Below, piece after piece: positions 9,160-20,634 of a DNA stretch of 64,000 bases (position 1 is the first letter of the stretch; each line of letters begins with the position of its first letter). The DNA is from Streptomyces roseus (lineage in GTDB: Bacteria; Actinomycetota; Actinomycetes; Streptomycetales; Streptomycetaceae). The position numbers were made by a program, and so were the translations under genes. Location: positions 1 through 64,000 of the forward strand of contig NZ_LFML01000006.1 in the NCBI RefSeq assembly GCF_001044425.1. Direction: 5' to 3'. The notes under the pieces were generated by a model, which saw only the letters and a program-made list of their open reading frames with translations, searched no databases and was not told the DNA's origin.

Positions 9160-10014
9160 ATGAGCATCGTCGTCACCGGAGCCACCGGAGCCCTCGGCCG
9201 CCTCGTCGTCGAGGAGCTGCTGAAGAAGGTCCCCGCCGAGCAGGTGGCCGTCGTCGTCCGCAGCAAGGAGAAGGCCGCCGACCTGGCCGAGCGCGGGGTC
9301 GCGGTGCGCATCGCCGACTACGACGCCCCCGAGACCCTGGCCGGCGCCTTCCGCTCCGGCGACCGCGTCCTGCTGATCTCCGGCAACGAGGTCGGCCGCC
9401 GGGTGCCCCAGCACCTCGCCGTGATCGCGGCCGCGCGGACCGCCGGCGTCGCCCAGCTCGCCTACACCGGGATCCTCGGCGGCCCCGAGGCCGACTTCGA
9501 CCTGGCCGCAGAGCACAAGGTCACCGAGCAGGCCGTCCTCGACTCCGGCCTGCCCTACACGTTCCTGCGCAACGGCTGGTACCACGAGAACTACACCGCC
9601 CAGCTGGGCACCGTCCTGGAGCACGGCGCGGTCGTGGGCAGCGCGGGCGAGGGCCGGATCGCCTCGGCGGCCCGTGCGGACTACGCCGCCGCGGCAGCGG
9701 CCGTACTGACGGGCGAGGGGCACCTGAACCAGGTGTACGAGCTCTCCGGCGACTCCGCGTGGAGCCTGGCGGAGTACGCGGCCGAGGTCGCGGCGCAGAG
9801 CGGCAAGGAGGTCGCGTACAGCGAGGTCCCGGCCGAGACGCACCTGTCGATCCTGACCGGCGCCGGCCTGCCCGAGGGCTTCGCGGCGATCCTCGTCGAC
9901 GTGGACGCGGCGATCTCCCGCGGCCGGCTGGCCCACACCGGCGGGGACCTGTCCCGCCTGATCGGCCGCCCGACGACCCCGGTGGCCCACGCGATCGCCT
10001 CCGCGCTGGCCTGA
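9160..10014 (+). CDS. NAD(P)-binding oxidoreductase, NmrA/QorB-like
   Basis: A 284-residue Rossmann-fold protein of the atypical short-chain dehydrogenase (NmrA/quinone reductase QorB-like) type. The nucleotide motif VTGATGALGRLVVEEL is at the N terminus, and LAYTGILGG, LRNGWYHENY and a C-terminal substrate domain follow. I chose ATG 9160 because the cofactor motif begins five residues later and AAGGAG precedes it. Relatives reduce quinones or act as redox sensors. Together with the divergent HxlR regulator the arrangement fits an electrophile or quinone stress response. The substrate is not known. Confidence 0.88.
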   Translation: MSIVVTGATGALGRLVVEELLKKVPAEQVAVVVRSKEKAADLAERGVAVRIADYDAPETLAGAFRSGDRVLLISGNEVGRRVPQHLAVIAAARTAGVAQLAYTGILGGPEADFDLAAEHKVTEQAVLDSGLPYTFLRNGWYHENYTAQLGTVLEHGAVVGSAGEGRIASAARADYAAAAAAVLTGEGHLNQVYELSGDSAWSLAEYAAEVAAQSGKEVAYSEVPAETHLSILTGAGLPEGFAAILVDVDAAISRGRLAHTGGDLSRLIGRPTTPVAHAIASALA

Positions 10015-10044
10015 GCGGGGCCGGCCGCGGCCGGGTCCGTCCCG

Positions 10045-10066
10045 CCGCGGCCACGCAAGGCCGCGG
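10045..10066 (+). terminator. terminator-like hairpin after the oxidoreductase
   Basis: CCGCGGCC / GGCCGCGG, an 8-bp stem with loop ACGCAA, 31 bp after the stop. There is no U tract. It is a plausible Streptomyces-type terminator. Confidence 0.5.
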
Positions 10067-10159
10067 AGGTGTCATGAGTATCTCCCGTGTACGGGCATGA
10101 CATCCGCTCCGCCCGGCGCTACCTTCGTGAGGTTGGCCGAATCACGACTGGAGGGCCCC

Positions 10160-12692
<2,533 letters not shown>

Positions 12693-12705
12693 GCCGGGGA
12701 GGCGG

Positions 12706-13101
12706 CTAGGACGAGGCCGTCTGCGGCTCCTGTATGAGGGCCCGGAGCTCCTCGGCGACCGTCCCGATGTCGGCGCGGCCCCGCTTCGCCGCCTCCACCA
12801 GGTCGCCGAGCTCCTCGGGCGAGGGCAGCTGTTTGGCTCCCGCCACGCGCAGGTACGAGCGCGTGGCGGCGGCCGCGTAGAACTCGTTCATCGGCGATTC
12901 CAGGGCCGGGCACACCGCGAGGGTGTGCAGAAACGCGGCGGCCCGCCACGCGGTGTCCGGGGCGGGCTGTTCGGGCACCAGGACGAGGTCGTTCTGGTGC
13001 CGGGCGACCGCGGCGGCCACCCCGGAGGGATCCCACACGGCGGGATCCGACGGGAGATGGTGGGCCAGGGCGGTCCAGGCCCACTCCATGGTGATCTTCA
13101 A
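12706..13101 (-). CDS. Doc-like protein with degenerate Fic motif
   Basis: A 131-residue (or 127 from ATG 13089) small helical protein. The pattern VAAAVARHQNDLV, then WRAAAFLHTLAVCPALES and NEFYAAAATRSYLRVAG matches the layout of Doc/Fic toxins, in which HPFxDGNKR sits between two helices. Here that motif is replaced by CPALESPMNEF: the catalytic His and the GNxR loop are missing. It therefore probably cannot transfer AMP or phosphate in the usual way. The TTG start overlaps the stop of the ribbon-helix-helix gene as TTGA, so the two form an antitoxin-toxin style operon. Family assignment is by motif layout only. Confidence 0.6.
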   Translation of the reverse strand: MKITMEWAWTALAHHLPSDPAVWDPSGVAAAVARHQNDLVLVPEQPAPDTAWRAAAFLHTLAVCPALESPMNEFYAAAATRSYLRVAGAKQLPSPEELGDLVEAAKRGRADIGTVAEELRALIQEPQTASS

Positions 13102-13301
13102 TTGCCGAACCGCTCCTGGAAGTAGCCCCAGTGGTCGGCGAACTCCTCGATGCCGGACAGGAAGTTCTTCCTGTCCTCGTCGAGTTCGCGTTCCGTTACC
13201 TCGGTGATCAGCGCGGTGACCGTCGTCCCCAGTGCCGCCGCGCGCGCTTTGAGGCGCTCGTGGAACTCTTCGTCCAGGCGGATGGTGACGTGTCTCGACA
13301 T
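13098..13301 (-). CDS. ribbon-helix-helix antitoxin-like regulator
   Basis: A 67-residue protein. The N terminus MSRHVTIRLDEEFHERLKA is a typical ribbon-helix-helix DNA-binding start (beta strand VTIRL, then two helices), and the C-terminal half (FLSGIEEFADHWGYFQERF) is an extended helix suited to wrap a partner. It comes first in a two-gene unit with the Doc-like gene and overlaps it, the order usual for toxin-antitoxin pairs. It probably represses its own operon. Confidence 0.72.
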   Translation of the reverse strand: MSRHVTIRLDEEFHERLKARAAALGTTVTALITEVTERELDEDRKNFLSGIEEFADHWGYFQERFGN

Positions 13302-13346
13302 GCTTTTCACCGTACAGCGGGCGCGCTGTACACAGGGCCACAACGG

Positions 13347-13387
13347 CCGAAGGGTGGGCGGGGACACAGTCCCCGCCCACCCTTCGG
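13347..13387 (-). terminator. terminator after the LolA-like gene
   Basis: A perfect 19-bp stem (13347-13365 with 13369-13387) and a 3-nt loop ACA, beginning 24 bp after the stop at 13411. It separates that transcript from the ribbon-helix-helix/Doc-like unit. Confidence 0.75.
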
Positions 13388-13410
13388 ACAGCTCTGCCGG
13401 GCGTGCGGCA

Positions 13411-14622
13411 CTACTTGGCGGCGTCGGCCGCCTGCACCAGCGCGTCCTTGGTGACCGCGCCGACGTAGACCTTGCCGTCGTCCGTGATCAGCGCGTTGAC
13501 CAGGCGGGTCTTGAAGACCCGGCCCTCGCCGAACGTGCCGTTGACCTTGCCGCCGAGGGAGTCGAGGAACTGCTTGGCCTGCTTCGGGGCGTCCTTGTCG
13601 TTCGCGGACTTCTCCAGGTCCTGGAGGCCCTTGCCGGCGCCCGTGTCGATGCGGGCGATGGTCGCCCAGCCCTCGCCGAGCATTTTCGTCTCGCCGCCCT
13701 TGCCGCCCATGCCGCCGGTCAGGGCGTCCAGGCCGGGGAAGGAGTCCAGGCCCTTGAACTCCTTGCCGTGGCCGTCCTTGCCCGCCTCGGTGGCGCCCTC
13801 GGTCACCTTGGCGCCCTTGGGCGCGGTGAACGCGAAGGTGTCGGCGGAGGGCTTGGCGAAGTCCACCTTGGTGAACCCGGCGTCGACGATCGGCTTGCCG
13901 CCCTCGGCCGCGAGCAGCTGGACCCGCAGCGGCACGCCGTTCTTGGCATCCACCGCGATCTTGACCGAGCCGACCGTGGTTCCGCCCTGCTTCGGCTTCA
14001 GGACGAGCTGGTACGAGTCCCGGCCGGCCACCTGCGCGGTCTCGCCCACGCTGACGTCCGTGGTCGGGCCGGCGGCCTTCAGCACCTCCTGGGCCAGCTG
14101 CTGGGGCGAGGCGCCGCCCAGCCGGTGGGCCGTCTTCTTCTCGTCCTTGCCCGCCGCCGCCCCGGGGTTCTTCTCGTGCCAGACCTCGTTGGCCTTGCTG
14201 TCGTAGCCCCACACGTCGGCGCCGTTGTGGATCAGGCTGTACTCGTCCTTGCCGTCCACGAACGTGAGCTTCTGGCGGTCCGGGCCGTCGGCCGCGACGC
14301 GCAGGGTGTGCGAGCCGTTCGCCAGCTGCGCGATCTTGTCCTCGGGGTTGGCCGAGCCGCCCGAGACGCCCGAGCCGCCGAGGAAGCCGCTCGCCAGCTT
14401 CGGCAGGCCCAGGTCGGTGCTGATCTTCGCGCTGCCCGACAGCTGCTGCACGTCGGAGGCGGCGATCTTCTCGATCAGCTGCTGCGCGGTCACCTTCGGC
14501 AGGTCCGGACCGCCGGAGTTCGCGAAGGCCGGGACCATCGCCACGGTCGCGGCGGCCACACCCGCCACCGCTACCGGTACTGCGTACCGGGCGGCCTTGC
14601 GGGTCTTTGCGTTCGTTGCCAT
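13411..14622 (-). CDS. exported LolA-like protein (DUF2092 type)
   Basis: A 403-residue exported protein related to the LolA/LppX lipoprotein-carrier fold. A signal peptide covers residues 1-34 (KTRKAARYAV, then a hydrophobic Ala/Val stretch ending PAFAN). The mature protein begins LPKVTAQQLIEKIAASDVQ, and stretches such as LRVAADGPDRQKLTFV, DSYQLVLKPKQGG and GVPLRVQLLA are typical of the half-barrel family. There is no lipobox Cys. The ATG at 14622 has a good GGAGGT ribosome site; an open frame further upstream has no family character. In Gram-positive bacteria the cargo is unknown; a role in envelope lipid handling is inference. Confidence 0.8.
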   Translation of the reverse strand: MATNAKTRKAARYAVPVAVAGVAAATVAMVPAFANSGGPDLPKVTAQQLIEKIAASDVQQLSGSAKISTDLGLPKLASGFLGGSGVSGGSANPEDKIAQLANGSHTLRVAADGPDRQKLTFVDGKDEYSLIHNGADVWGYDSKANEVWHEKNPGAAAGKDEKKTAHRLGGASPQQLAQEVLKAAGPTTDVSVGETAQVAGRDSYQLVLKPKQGGTTVGSVKIAVDAKNGVPLRVQLLAAEGGKPIVDAGFTKVDFAKPSADTFAFTAPKGAKVTEGATEAGKDGHGKEFKGLDSFPGLDALTGGMGGKGGETKMLGEGWATIARIDTGAGKGLQDLEKSANDKDAPKQAKQFLDSLGGKVNGTFGEGRVFKTRLVNALITDDGKVYVGAVTKDALVQAADAAK

Positions 14623-14740
14623 GTCTGCCCCTACCTCCGTGTCACCCGTTCTGGTGTGTCTCCATCTGACCAAAGGGGAGGGGGTCGGGGCGTCACTCCC
14701 CGGGGCCAACTCGGCGTACGCCCCAGGGATGACACGAGGA

Positions 14741-14778
14741 GGGCCCGGCGTCCCCTACCCGTAGGGGACGCCGGGCCC
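14741..14778. terminator. 18-bp perfect hairpin terminator
   Basis: Arms 14741-14758 and 14761-14778 are perfectly complementary with only CC between them. It lies 67 bp after the polyprenyl synthase stop (minus strand) and 119 bp before the start of the LolA-like gene on the same strand, so it insulates the two. Confidence 0.8.
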
Positions 14779-14844
14779 TTCGCCCCGCGGGCTGTCCTGC
14801 CCGGACGTATCCGGGCACACCGGTTGCGTCCTTCGGGCGGTCGG

Positions 14845-15855
14845 CTAGCCGGCCCGGTGCACCACCGCGTCGCAGAGCTCTTCGAGCGCCGACTTCGCGA
14901 AGCACTCCGGCAGCGGCGCCAGCGTGGCCCGCGCGTCCTGCGCGTAGCGGATCGTGTCGCGGCGGGCCTGCTCCAGCGCGGGGTGCACCCGCAGCCGGGC
15001 CAGCACCTCCGCGTGGCGGGCGTCGTCGCTCAGGTCCCCGTCCAGGAGGCCCACGAGCTCCAGGTCGGCGGGGTCGCCGCCCCGGGCCGCCATCTCGCGA
15101 AGCCGCAGTACGGGCAGCGTCGGGATGCCCTCGCGCAGGTCGGTGCCCGGGGTCTTGCCGGACTCGTGCGAGTCGGAGGCGATGTCCAGGACGTCGTCGG
15201 CGAGCTGGAAGGCGGTGCCGAGGCGCTCGCCGTACTGGGTCAGGATGTCGACGACCGACTCGTCGGCCCCCGACATCAGCGCGCCGAAGCGGCCGGAGAC
15301 CGCGATCAGCGAGCCGGTCTTGCCGGCGATGACGTCGAGGTAGTGCGCGACGGGGTCGCGGCCGTCGCGCGGGCCGGCCGTTTCCAGGATCTGACCGGTG
15401 ACCAGCCGCTCGAAGGCCTCGGCCTGGATGCGGACGGCCTCGGGTCCGAGGTCGGCCAGGATGTGCGAGGCGCGGGCGAAGAGGAAGTCACCCGTCAGGA
15501 CGGCCACCGAGTTGCCCCAGCGGGCGTTGGCGCTGGCCACCCCGCGGCGCACGTCCGCCTCGTCCATGACGTCGTCGTGGTAGAGCGTCGCCAGGTGGGT
15601 GAGCTCCACGACCACCGCGGAGGGCACGATGCCGGGCGCGTAGGGATCGCCGAATCGGGAGGCGAGCATCACCAGCAGCGGCCGGAACCGCTTGCCGCCG
15701 GCCTTGACCAGGTGCTGTGCGGCCTCGGTGATGAAGGGGACTTCGCTCTTGGTGGCCTCCAGCAGACCCGCCTCGACGGCGGCCAGTCCGGCCTGGACAT
15801 CGGTCTCAAGAGCCTGGTCCCGCACGCTCAGTCCGAACGGCCCGACGACGGTCAC
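14845..15855 (-). CDS. long-chain polyprenyl diphosphate synthase
   Basis: A 336-residue trans-prenyltransferase that extends farnesyl or geranyl diphosphate with isopentenyl units, most likely to make the menaquinone side chain. The two Asp-rich motifs are DDVMD (94-98) and DDVLD (220-224), and GGKRFRPLLVMLA lies at 53-65. Small residues (Ala-Thr) four and five places before the first motif leave room for a long product. The gene stands alone between terminators, but the window also holds mqnA, mqnC, menG and a MenJ-like reductase, which supports a menaquinone role. Exact chain length cannot be read from sequence. Confidence 0.9.
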   Translation of the reverse strand: MTVVGPFGLSVRDQALETDVQAGLAAVEAGLLEATKSEVPFITEAAQHLVKAGGKRFRPLLVMLASRFGDPYAPGIVPSAVVVELTHLATLYHDDVMDEADVRRGVASANARWGNSVAVLTGDFLFARASHILADLGPEAVRIQAEAFERLVTGQILETAGPRDGRDPVAHYLDVIAGKTGSLIAVSGRFGALMSGADESVVDILTQYGERLGTAFQLADDVLDIASDSHESGKTPGTDLREGIPTLPVLRLREMAARGGDPADLELVGLLDGDLSDDARHAEVLARLRVHPALEQARRDTIRYAQDARATLAPLPECFAKSALEELCDAVVHRAG

Positions 15856-16045
15856 GAGGGGTACTCCTGTCTGCTGACGATCACGCTGACGATCACCTGG
15901 ATTGTCGATGTGTCGCTGCCATCACTCAAGCCAGCGTATCCGGTCTGTTTTCGATCACCGAGAGCGGCCGTCATGTCGCCACCCGCGCACTGCCCGTTGC
16001 GCACCGGTATGTTCTTGAGGAGCCGAAACAACCGGAGAATACGTT

Positions 16046-17572
16046 TTGTCCAGAACTGACACGGCAATGGAGGACCCGGCGGAACCGGTCGACCCGGAGG
16101 CGGACCAGCCGCCGCCCTCCGACGGCCACGCGTTCCTCGGCCATCCCCGGGGCCTCGCCACGCTGTCCGGACTGGAGGTCTGGGAGCGCTTCTCGTTCCT
16201 CGGCATGCAGGCCATCCTCGTCCTCTACTTCGCGGACACGGTGGCGAACGGCGGCCTCGGCATGGACCCGGGCACCGCGGCCTCCGTCTCGGCGGCCTAC
16301 GGGACCATGGTCTACCTCGTCTCCGTGGCCGGCGGGTGGCTCGCCGACCGGATCCTCGGTTCGTACCGGGCCGTGCTCTGGGGCGGCGTCCTGATCGCCT
16401 GCGGCCACTACGCCATGGCGGTGCCGACGGCCGCCATGACCTGGACGGGCCTCGGCCTGATCAGCGCGGGCACCGGCCTGCTCAAGCCCAACGTGGCCAG
16501 CATGGTCGGCAAGCTGTACCGGACGGACGACGACCGGCGCGACGCCGGCTTCGCCCTGTACTACATGGCCATCAACACCGGCGCCTTCGCCGGCCCCCTG
16601 ATCACCGGCTGGCTCGGCGAGCACCAGGGCTGGCACCGGGGCTTCTCCGCCGCCGCCGTCGGCATGACCGCGGGCCTGGTCCAGTACGTACTGGGCCGCC
16701 GCCACCTGGCCGGGCGAAAGCACTCGGCCGAGTACGCCCTCGCCCCCGCCGCGATGCGCCGCGCCGTCCGGCGGATCGTCGCCGGACTCCTCGCCGCGGG
16801 CGCCCTCGCCACCCTTCTGGGCGCCGTCGGGTGGCTGACGATGGGCCGTTTCGTCGACCTGCTCACCCTGGTCTCGGTGATCGCTCCGGTCGTCTGCTTC
16901 GCGGTGATGTTCCGCAGCCCGCGGGTGACGCGCGAGGAACGCGGACGGCTGCGCCCGTACGTGGTGCTCTTCCTCGCCTCCGTCGCCTTCAACTTCATCC
17001 TCTTCCAGGCGTACTCCACGATGATGCTCCTCGCGTCGACGAACGCCCGGACCGAGATCCTCGGCTTCCACTTCCCCGCGAGCTGGTACGCCTCCGCGCT
17101 CGGCGCGTTCGAGGTGGCGCTCGCCCCGGTCGTCGCCGCGCTGTGGGCCAAGATGGGCCACCGCCAGCCGCACGCCTCGAACAAGATCGCCATCGGGGTG
17201 GTCCTGGGCGGCCTGTCCTTCCTGCTGATGGTCGTCCCGACCTCGGGGCACGGCGGCCAGGCGTACCAGATGGCCGCCTGGTGGATCGTCGGCTCGTACC
17301 TGCTGCTCGGCCTCGGCGACGTCCTGCTGGAGACCTCCGGCATGTCGGCCACCACCAAGCTCGCCCCGAAGGCCTTCGCGAGCCAGACCATGGCGCTGTG
17401 GTTCCTCTCGCTCGCCCTGGCCAACGGCATCCAGGCCCAGGTGGTCAAGGTCTACGGCCAGGTGTCCGCCCCCGCGTACTTCGGCGTCAACGGAGCGGTC
17501 GCGGTGGCGGCGGGGCTGGCCGTGATCGCCCTGGCGCCGTGGCTGCGCCGCACGATGCACCCCGTCCACTGA
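16046..17572 (+). CDS. POT-family proton-coupled peptide transporter
   Basis: A 508-residue membrane carrier of the POT/PTR family importing di- and tripeptides with protons, with about 14 hydrophobic segments. The family motif EVWERFSFLGMQAILVLYF (about residues 47-65) is close to the usual ExxERFxYYGMR but has FSFLGMQ, with Gln where Arg or Lys is usual. SAAYGTMVYLVSVAGGWLAD and FALYYMAINTGAF are also typical. The start is TTG 16046 (GGAG nearby) or ATG 16067; both give the same core. It is followed 22 bp later by a peptidase-like hydrolase, which suggests a peptide uptake and breakdown unit. Confidence 0.92.
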   Translation: MSRTDTAMEDPAEPVDPEADQPPPSDGHAFLGHPRGLATLSGLEVWERFSFLGMQAILVLYFADTVANGGLGMDPGTAASVSAAYGTMVYLVSVAGGWLADRILGSYRAVLWGGVLIACGHYAMAVPTAAMTWTGLGLISAGTGLLKPNVASMVGKLYRTDDDRRDAGFALYYMAINTGAFAGPLITGWLGEHQGWHRGFSAAAVGMTAGLVQYVLGRRHLAGRKHSAEYALAPAAMRRAVRRIVAGLLAAGALATLLGAVGWLTMGRFVDLLTLVSVIAPVVCFAVMFRSPRVTREERGRLRPYVVLFLASVAFNFILFQAYSTMMLLASTNARTEILGFHFPASWYASALGAFEVALAPVVAALWAKMGHRQPHASNKIAIGVVLGGLSFLLMVVPTSGHGGQAYQMAAWWIVGSYLLLGLGDVLLETSGMSATTKLAPKAFASQTMALWFLSLALANGIQAQVVKVYGQVSAPAYFGVNGAVAVAAGLAVIALAPWLRRTMHPVH

Positions 17573-17594
17573 GAGCCCAGGTGGTGGTTCCCGC

Positions 17595-19607
17595 ATGATC
17601 ATCCGTACCGAGTTCCCGTACGGGACGGCCCACGAAGATGTCCGGATCCCGATGCCCGACGGCGTGGAGCTGTACGCCCGGATCTGGCGGCCCGTGACCG
17701 ACGAGCCGGTCCCGGCCCTGCTGGAGTACCTGCCGTACCGGCTGACCGACTGGACCGCGCCGCGCGACTGGCAGCGCCACCCCTGGTACGCGGGCCACGG
17801 CTACGCCTCGGTCCGGGTGGACGTACGGGGCCACGGCTGCAGCGGAGGGAACCCGGGCGACGAGTACGACCCGCGGGAACTGGCCGACGGGGTCAAGGTC
17901 GTGGAGTGGCTGGCGGAGCAGCCGTGGTGCACGGGGTCGGTGGGGATGTTCGGGATCTCATGGGGCGGGTTCAACTCCCTCCAGATCGCGGCGCTGGCCC
18001 CCGAGGCCCTGAAGGCCGTCGTAACGGTCTGCTCGACGGACGACCGGTACGACAACGACGTCCACTACATGGGCGGCTCGGTGCTGGCCGTGGACATGCA
18101 CGCGTGGGCGGCGACCATGCTGGCCTTCGCGGCGCGGCCGCCGGACCCGCTGTACGCCGGGGACGGCTGGCGCGAGCAGTGGCTGGCGCGGCTGGAGGCC
18201 GTCGAACCCCTGATCCACACCTGGCTCGCCCACCAGACGCGGGACGACTACTGGCGCCACGGCAGCGTCTGCGAGGACTACGGGGCGATCGGCGCGGCCG
18301 TGCTGGCGGTGGGCGGCTGGCACGACCCCTACCGGGACGCGGTGCTGAGGCTGGTCTCCCACCTGCCGCACGACCGGGTGCGCGGGCTGATCGGGCCCTG
18401 GTCGCACCAGTACCCGGACCGCGGGCTGCCGCCCGGTCCCGCGATCGGCTTCCTCCAGGAGACCCTGCGCTGGTGGGACCACTGGCTGAAGGGCGAGGAC
18501 AACGGGGTGATGGACGAGCCGCTGCTGCGGTCGTGGATCTCGGACTCCCATCCGCCGGCGACCTCGTACGAGGTGCTGCCGGGGAGGTGGGTCGCGGACG
18601 CCGGGTGGCCCTCCCCTTCCGTCACCCCGGTCACGTACGCGCTCCAGGGCGCGCCGGTGGCCGTGGCCTCGCCGCAGCACACGGGGCTGGACGCGGGGCG
18701 GTTCTTCCCGTTCGGCAACGACGCGGACCTGCCGCCGGACCAGCGGGAGGAGGACGCGAAGTCGGCCTGCTTCGAGTTCCCGGTGGGGCGCGAGCCGGTG
18801 GAGATCCTCGGGCGGGCGCAGGTGACGGCCCGGCTGCGGATGGACGTCCCGTACGGGCAGGTGGTGGCGCGGCTGTGCGACGTGGCGCCCGACGGGTCCT
18901 CGACGCTCGTGACGCGGGGCGCGCTGAACCTCTCGGCGCGGCTGGGGCGGGACAAGGCGGTGCCGTGGCCGGTGGGCGCGTACGAGGACGTGGTGTTCGA
19001 GCTGAACGGCATCGGGCACCGCTTCGCCCCCGGGCACCGGATCCGGCTCGCGCTCTCCTCGGCGTACTGGCCGTGGATCTGGCCGCGAGCCGGCTCGGAG
19101 GCGGGGTGGACGGTGGATCCGGCGGGGAGTGCGGTGGTGCTGCCGGTGCGGGCCGCGGCCGGGGCGGCGGCCGCCGCGGACGCGGAGGTCCGCTTCGAGC
19201 CGCCCGAGCAGGCCGAGCCGCTGGGGGTGTCGTATCCGGCCACGCTGGACGAGCCGGGGCCGGAGCGGGTGGTCGTACGGGACGTGGCGCGGGGACGGTG
19301 GCGGCTGGAGGTGGACCCGCGGTACGGGGGCACGCGGGTGTTTCCGGACGGGCTGGAGTACGGGGAGGAGGCACGGGAGGTGTACGAGATCGACTCGGCG
19401 GACGCCTTGTCGGCGCGGACGCGCTCGCAGTGGCGGATCCGCTTGCACCGGCCGGATTCGGGTTGGGACGCCCGGGTGGAGACGCGGTCGGAGGTCCGCT
19501 GTGACGAGGGCGGGTTCCTGACCTCGAACGAGGTCGTGTGCCGGGCGGGGGAGGAAGTGGTGTTCCACCGGACGTGGGAGCGGCGCCTTCCGAGGGCGGC
19601 GGGCTGA
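17595..19607 (+). CDS. CocE/NonD-type alpha/beta hydrolase (S15 peptidase family)
   Basis: A 670-residue cytosolic hydrolase of the X-Pro dipeptidyl-peptidase/cocaine esterase family. The nucleophile elbow GMFGISWGGF puts Ser at about 122; VRVDVRGHGCSGG is the typical strand before it. Residues 225-250 carry AVGGWHDPYRDAVLRL with the candidate acid Asp, and GPWSHQYPDRG contains the candidate His. A jelly-roll C-terminal domain (from about 380) binds substrate in relatives. There is no signal peptide, so it acts inside the cell. Next to the POT transporter it may cleave imported peptides, but esterase activity is equally possible. Confidence 0.88.
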   Translation: MIIRTEFPYGTAHEDVRIPMPDGVELYARIWRPVTDEPVPALLEYLPYRLTDWTAPRDWQRHPWYAGHGYASVRVDVRGHGCSGGNPGDEYDPRELADGVKVVEWLAEQPWCTGSVGMFGISWGGFNSLQIAALAPEALKAVVTVCSTDDRYDNDVHYMGGSVLAVDMHAWAATMLAFAARPPDPLYAGDGWREQWLARLEAVEPLIHTWLAHQTRDDYWRHGSVCEDYGAIGAAVLAVGGWHDPYRDAVLRLVSHLPHDRVRGLIGPWSHQYPDRGLPPGPAIGFLQETLRWWDHWLKGEDNGVMDEPLLRSWISDSHPPATSYEVLPGRWVADAGWPSPSVTPVTYALQGAPVAVASPQHTGLDAGRFFPFGNDADLPPDQREEDAKSACFEFPVGREPVEILGRAQVTARLRMDVPYGQVVARLCDVAPDGSSTLVTRGALNLSARLGRDKAVPWPVGAYEDVVFELNGIGHRFAPGHRIRLALSSAYWPWIWPRAGSEAGWTVDPAGSAVVLPVRAAAGAAAAADAEVRFEPPEQAEPLGVSYPATLDEPGPERVVVRDVARGRWRLEVDPRYGGTRVFPDGLEYGEEAREVYEIDSADALSARTRSQWRIRLHRPDSGWDARVETRSEVRCDEGGFLTSNEVVCRAGEEVVFHRTWERRLPRAAG

Positions 19608-19620
19608 GGGGGGGAGAGGG

Positions 19621-19640
19621 AGGGCGCCTGGGGGCGCCCT
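19621..19640. terminator. hairpin between S15-type and HAD genes
   Basis: AGGGCGCC / GGCGCCCT, an 8-bp stem with a 4-nt loop between convergent genes. It probably acts on both. Confidence 0.55.
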
Positions 19641-19672
19641 GCGGGGCCGGAAACGAGCGGCGGGGCGGGCGC

Positions 19673-20494
19673 TCAGCCCGGGTAGAGCCGCTCCAGGACC
19701 ACCGCGATGCCGTCCTGTTCGTTGGAGAGGGTCAGTTCGTCGGCCACCGCCACCAGCTCGCGGTGGGCGTTGGCCATCGCCACCCCGTGTGCCGCCCACG
19801 CGAACATCGGGATGTCGTTCGGCATGTCGCCGAAGGCGATCGTCGACGACGGGCCGACGCCCAGCACCTCGGCCGCCAGCGCGAGCCCGCTCGCCTTGCT
19901 GACGCCCGGCGGCTGGAGCTCCACCGTGTGCTCCCCGGCCATGGTCACGTTGACCAGGTCCCCGACCACCGCGCGCGCGACCCGCGTCAGCTCGTCGTCG
20001 TCCAGCTCCGGGTGCTGGAGCAGCACCTTGTTGATCGGGGCGGCCCACAGGTCGCACCGCCTGCGCACCCGCACCGTCGGCAGGTGCGGATGCCACATGC
20101 GGTAGCCCGGCCCTATCAGCATCTCGGCGTCCACCCCCTCCTGGTTGACCGCCGCGTAGACCTCGCCGATCTCCGCCTCGATCTTCCCGAGCGCCACCTC
20201 GGCCAGCTCCCGGTCCAGCGCGACGGAGTGCAACAGGCGCGCGTCCGCCGTGTCGTACACCTGCGCGCCCTGCCCGCACACCGCGAGCCCCTCGTAGCCG
20301 AGGTCGTCCAATACGTGACGGACCTGCGGAACGGGGCGTCCGGTGACGATGATGTGCTGGGCGCCCGCGGCGCGCGCCGTCGCGAGCGCCGCGTACGAGC
20401 GGGCGGAGACGGTGTCTCCGGCGCGCAGCAGGGTCCCGTCCAGGTCAGTGGCGATCAAGGCGAACGGGGAGGCCGAAAGCGGGGCGGAAGTCAC
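19673..20494 (-). CDS. Cof-type HAD-IIB phosphatase
   Basis: A 273-residue haloacid-dehalogenase phosphatase with a C2B cap. The motifs are all present: ATDLDGTLL (motif I, nucleophile Asp), IIVTGRP (II), a Lys in PINKVLL (III) and AFGDMPNDIPMF (IV), with GVAMANA after it. The GTG at 20494 is preferred because motif I begins about 14 residues later; the longer reading frame upstream (to 20566) has no family character. Relatives dephosphorylate sugar phosphates, FMN or PLP; the substrate cannot be fixed. It is convergent with the S15-type gene and divergent from fahA. Confidence 0.9.
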   Translation of the reverse strand: MTSAPLSASPFALIATDLDGTLLRAGDTVSARSYAALATARAAGAQHIIVTGRPVPQVRHVLDDLGYEGLAVCGQGAQVYDTADARLLHSVALDRELAEVALGKIEAEIGEVYAAVNQEGVDAEMLIGPGYRMWHPHLPTVRVRRRCDLWAAPINKVLLQHPELDDDELTRVARAVVGDLVNVTMAGEHTVELQPPGVSKASGLALAAEVLGVGPSSTIAFGDMPNDIPMFAWAAHGVAMANAHRELVAVADELTLSNEQDGIAVVLERLYPG

Positions 20495-20634
20495 GGCGCA
20501 AGGATACGGACCCCTTTGGACAAGTCCTACAAATAGAGCCCGAATCCGGCCTCCCACCGGCCCCACTGGCCACGTAACGTATCAACCAGCCCCCGGGACA
20601 CCCCCGGTCCGCAGCGAAAGCGAGGCAGTACCCC

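Noticed and set aside
13150..16059. Very long open frame on the plus strand (over 900 codons) opposite the LolA-like and polyprenyl synthase genes
   Set aside because: It is antisense to two well-supported genes, is Arg/Gly/Val/Asp-rich without any domain, and results from the GC-rich third position of the real genes.
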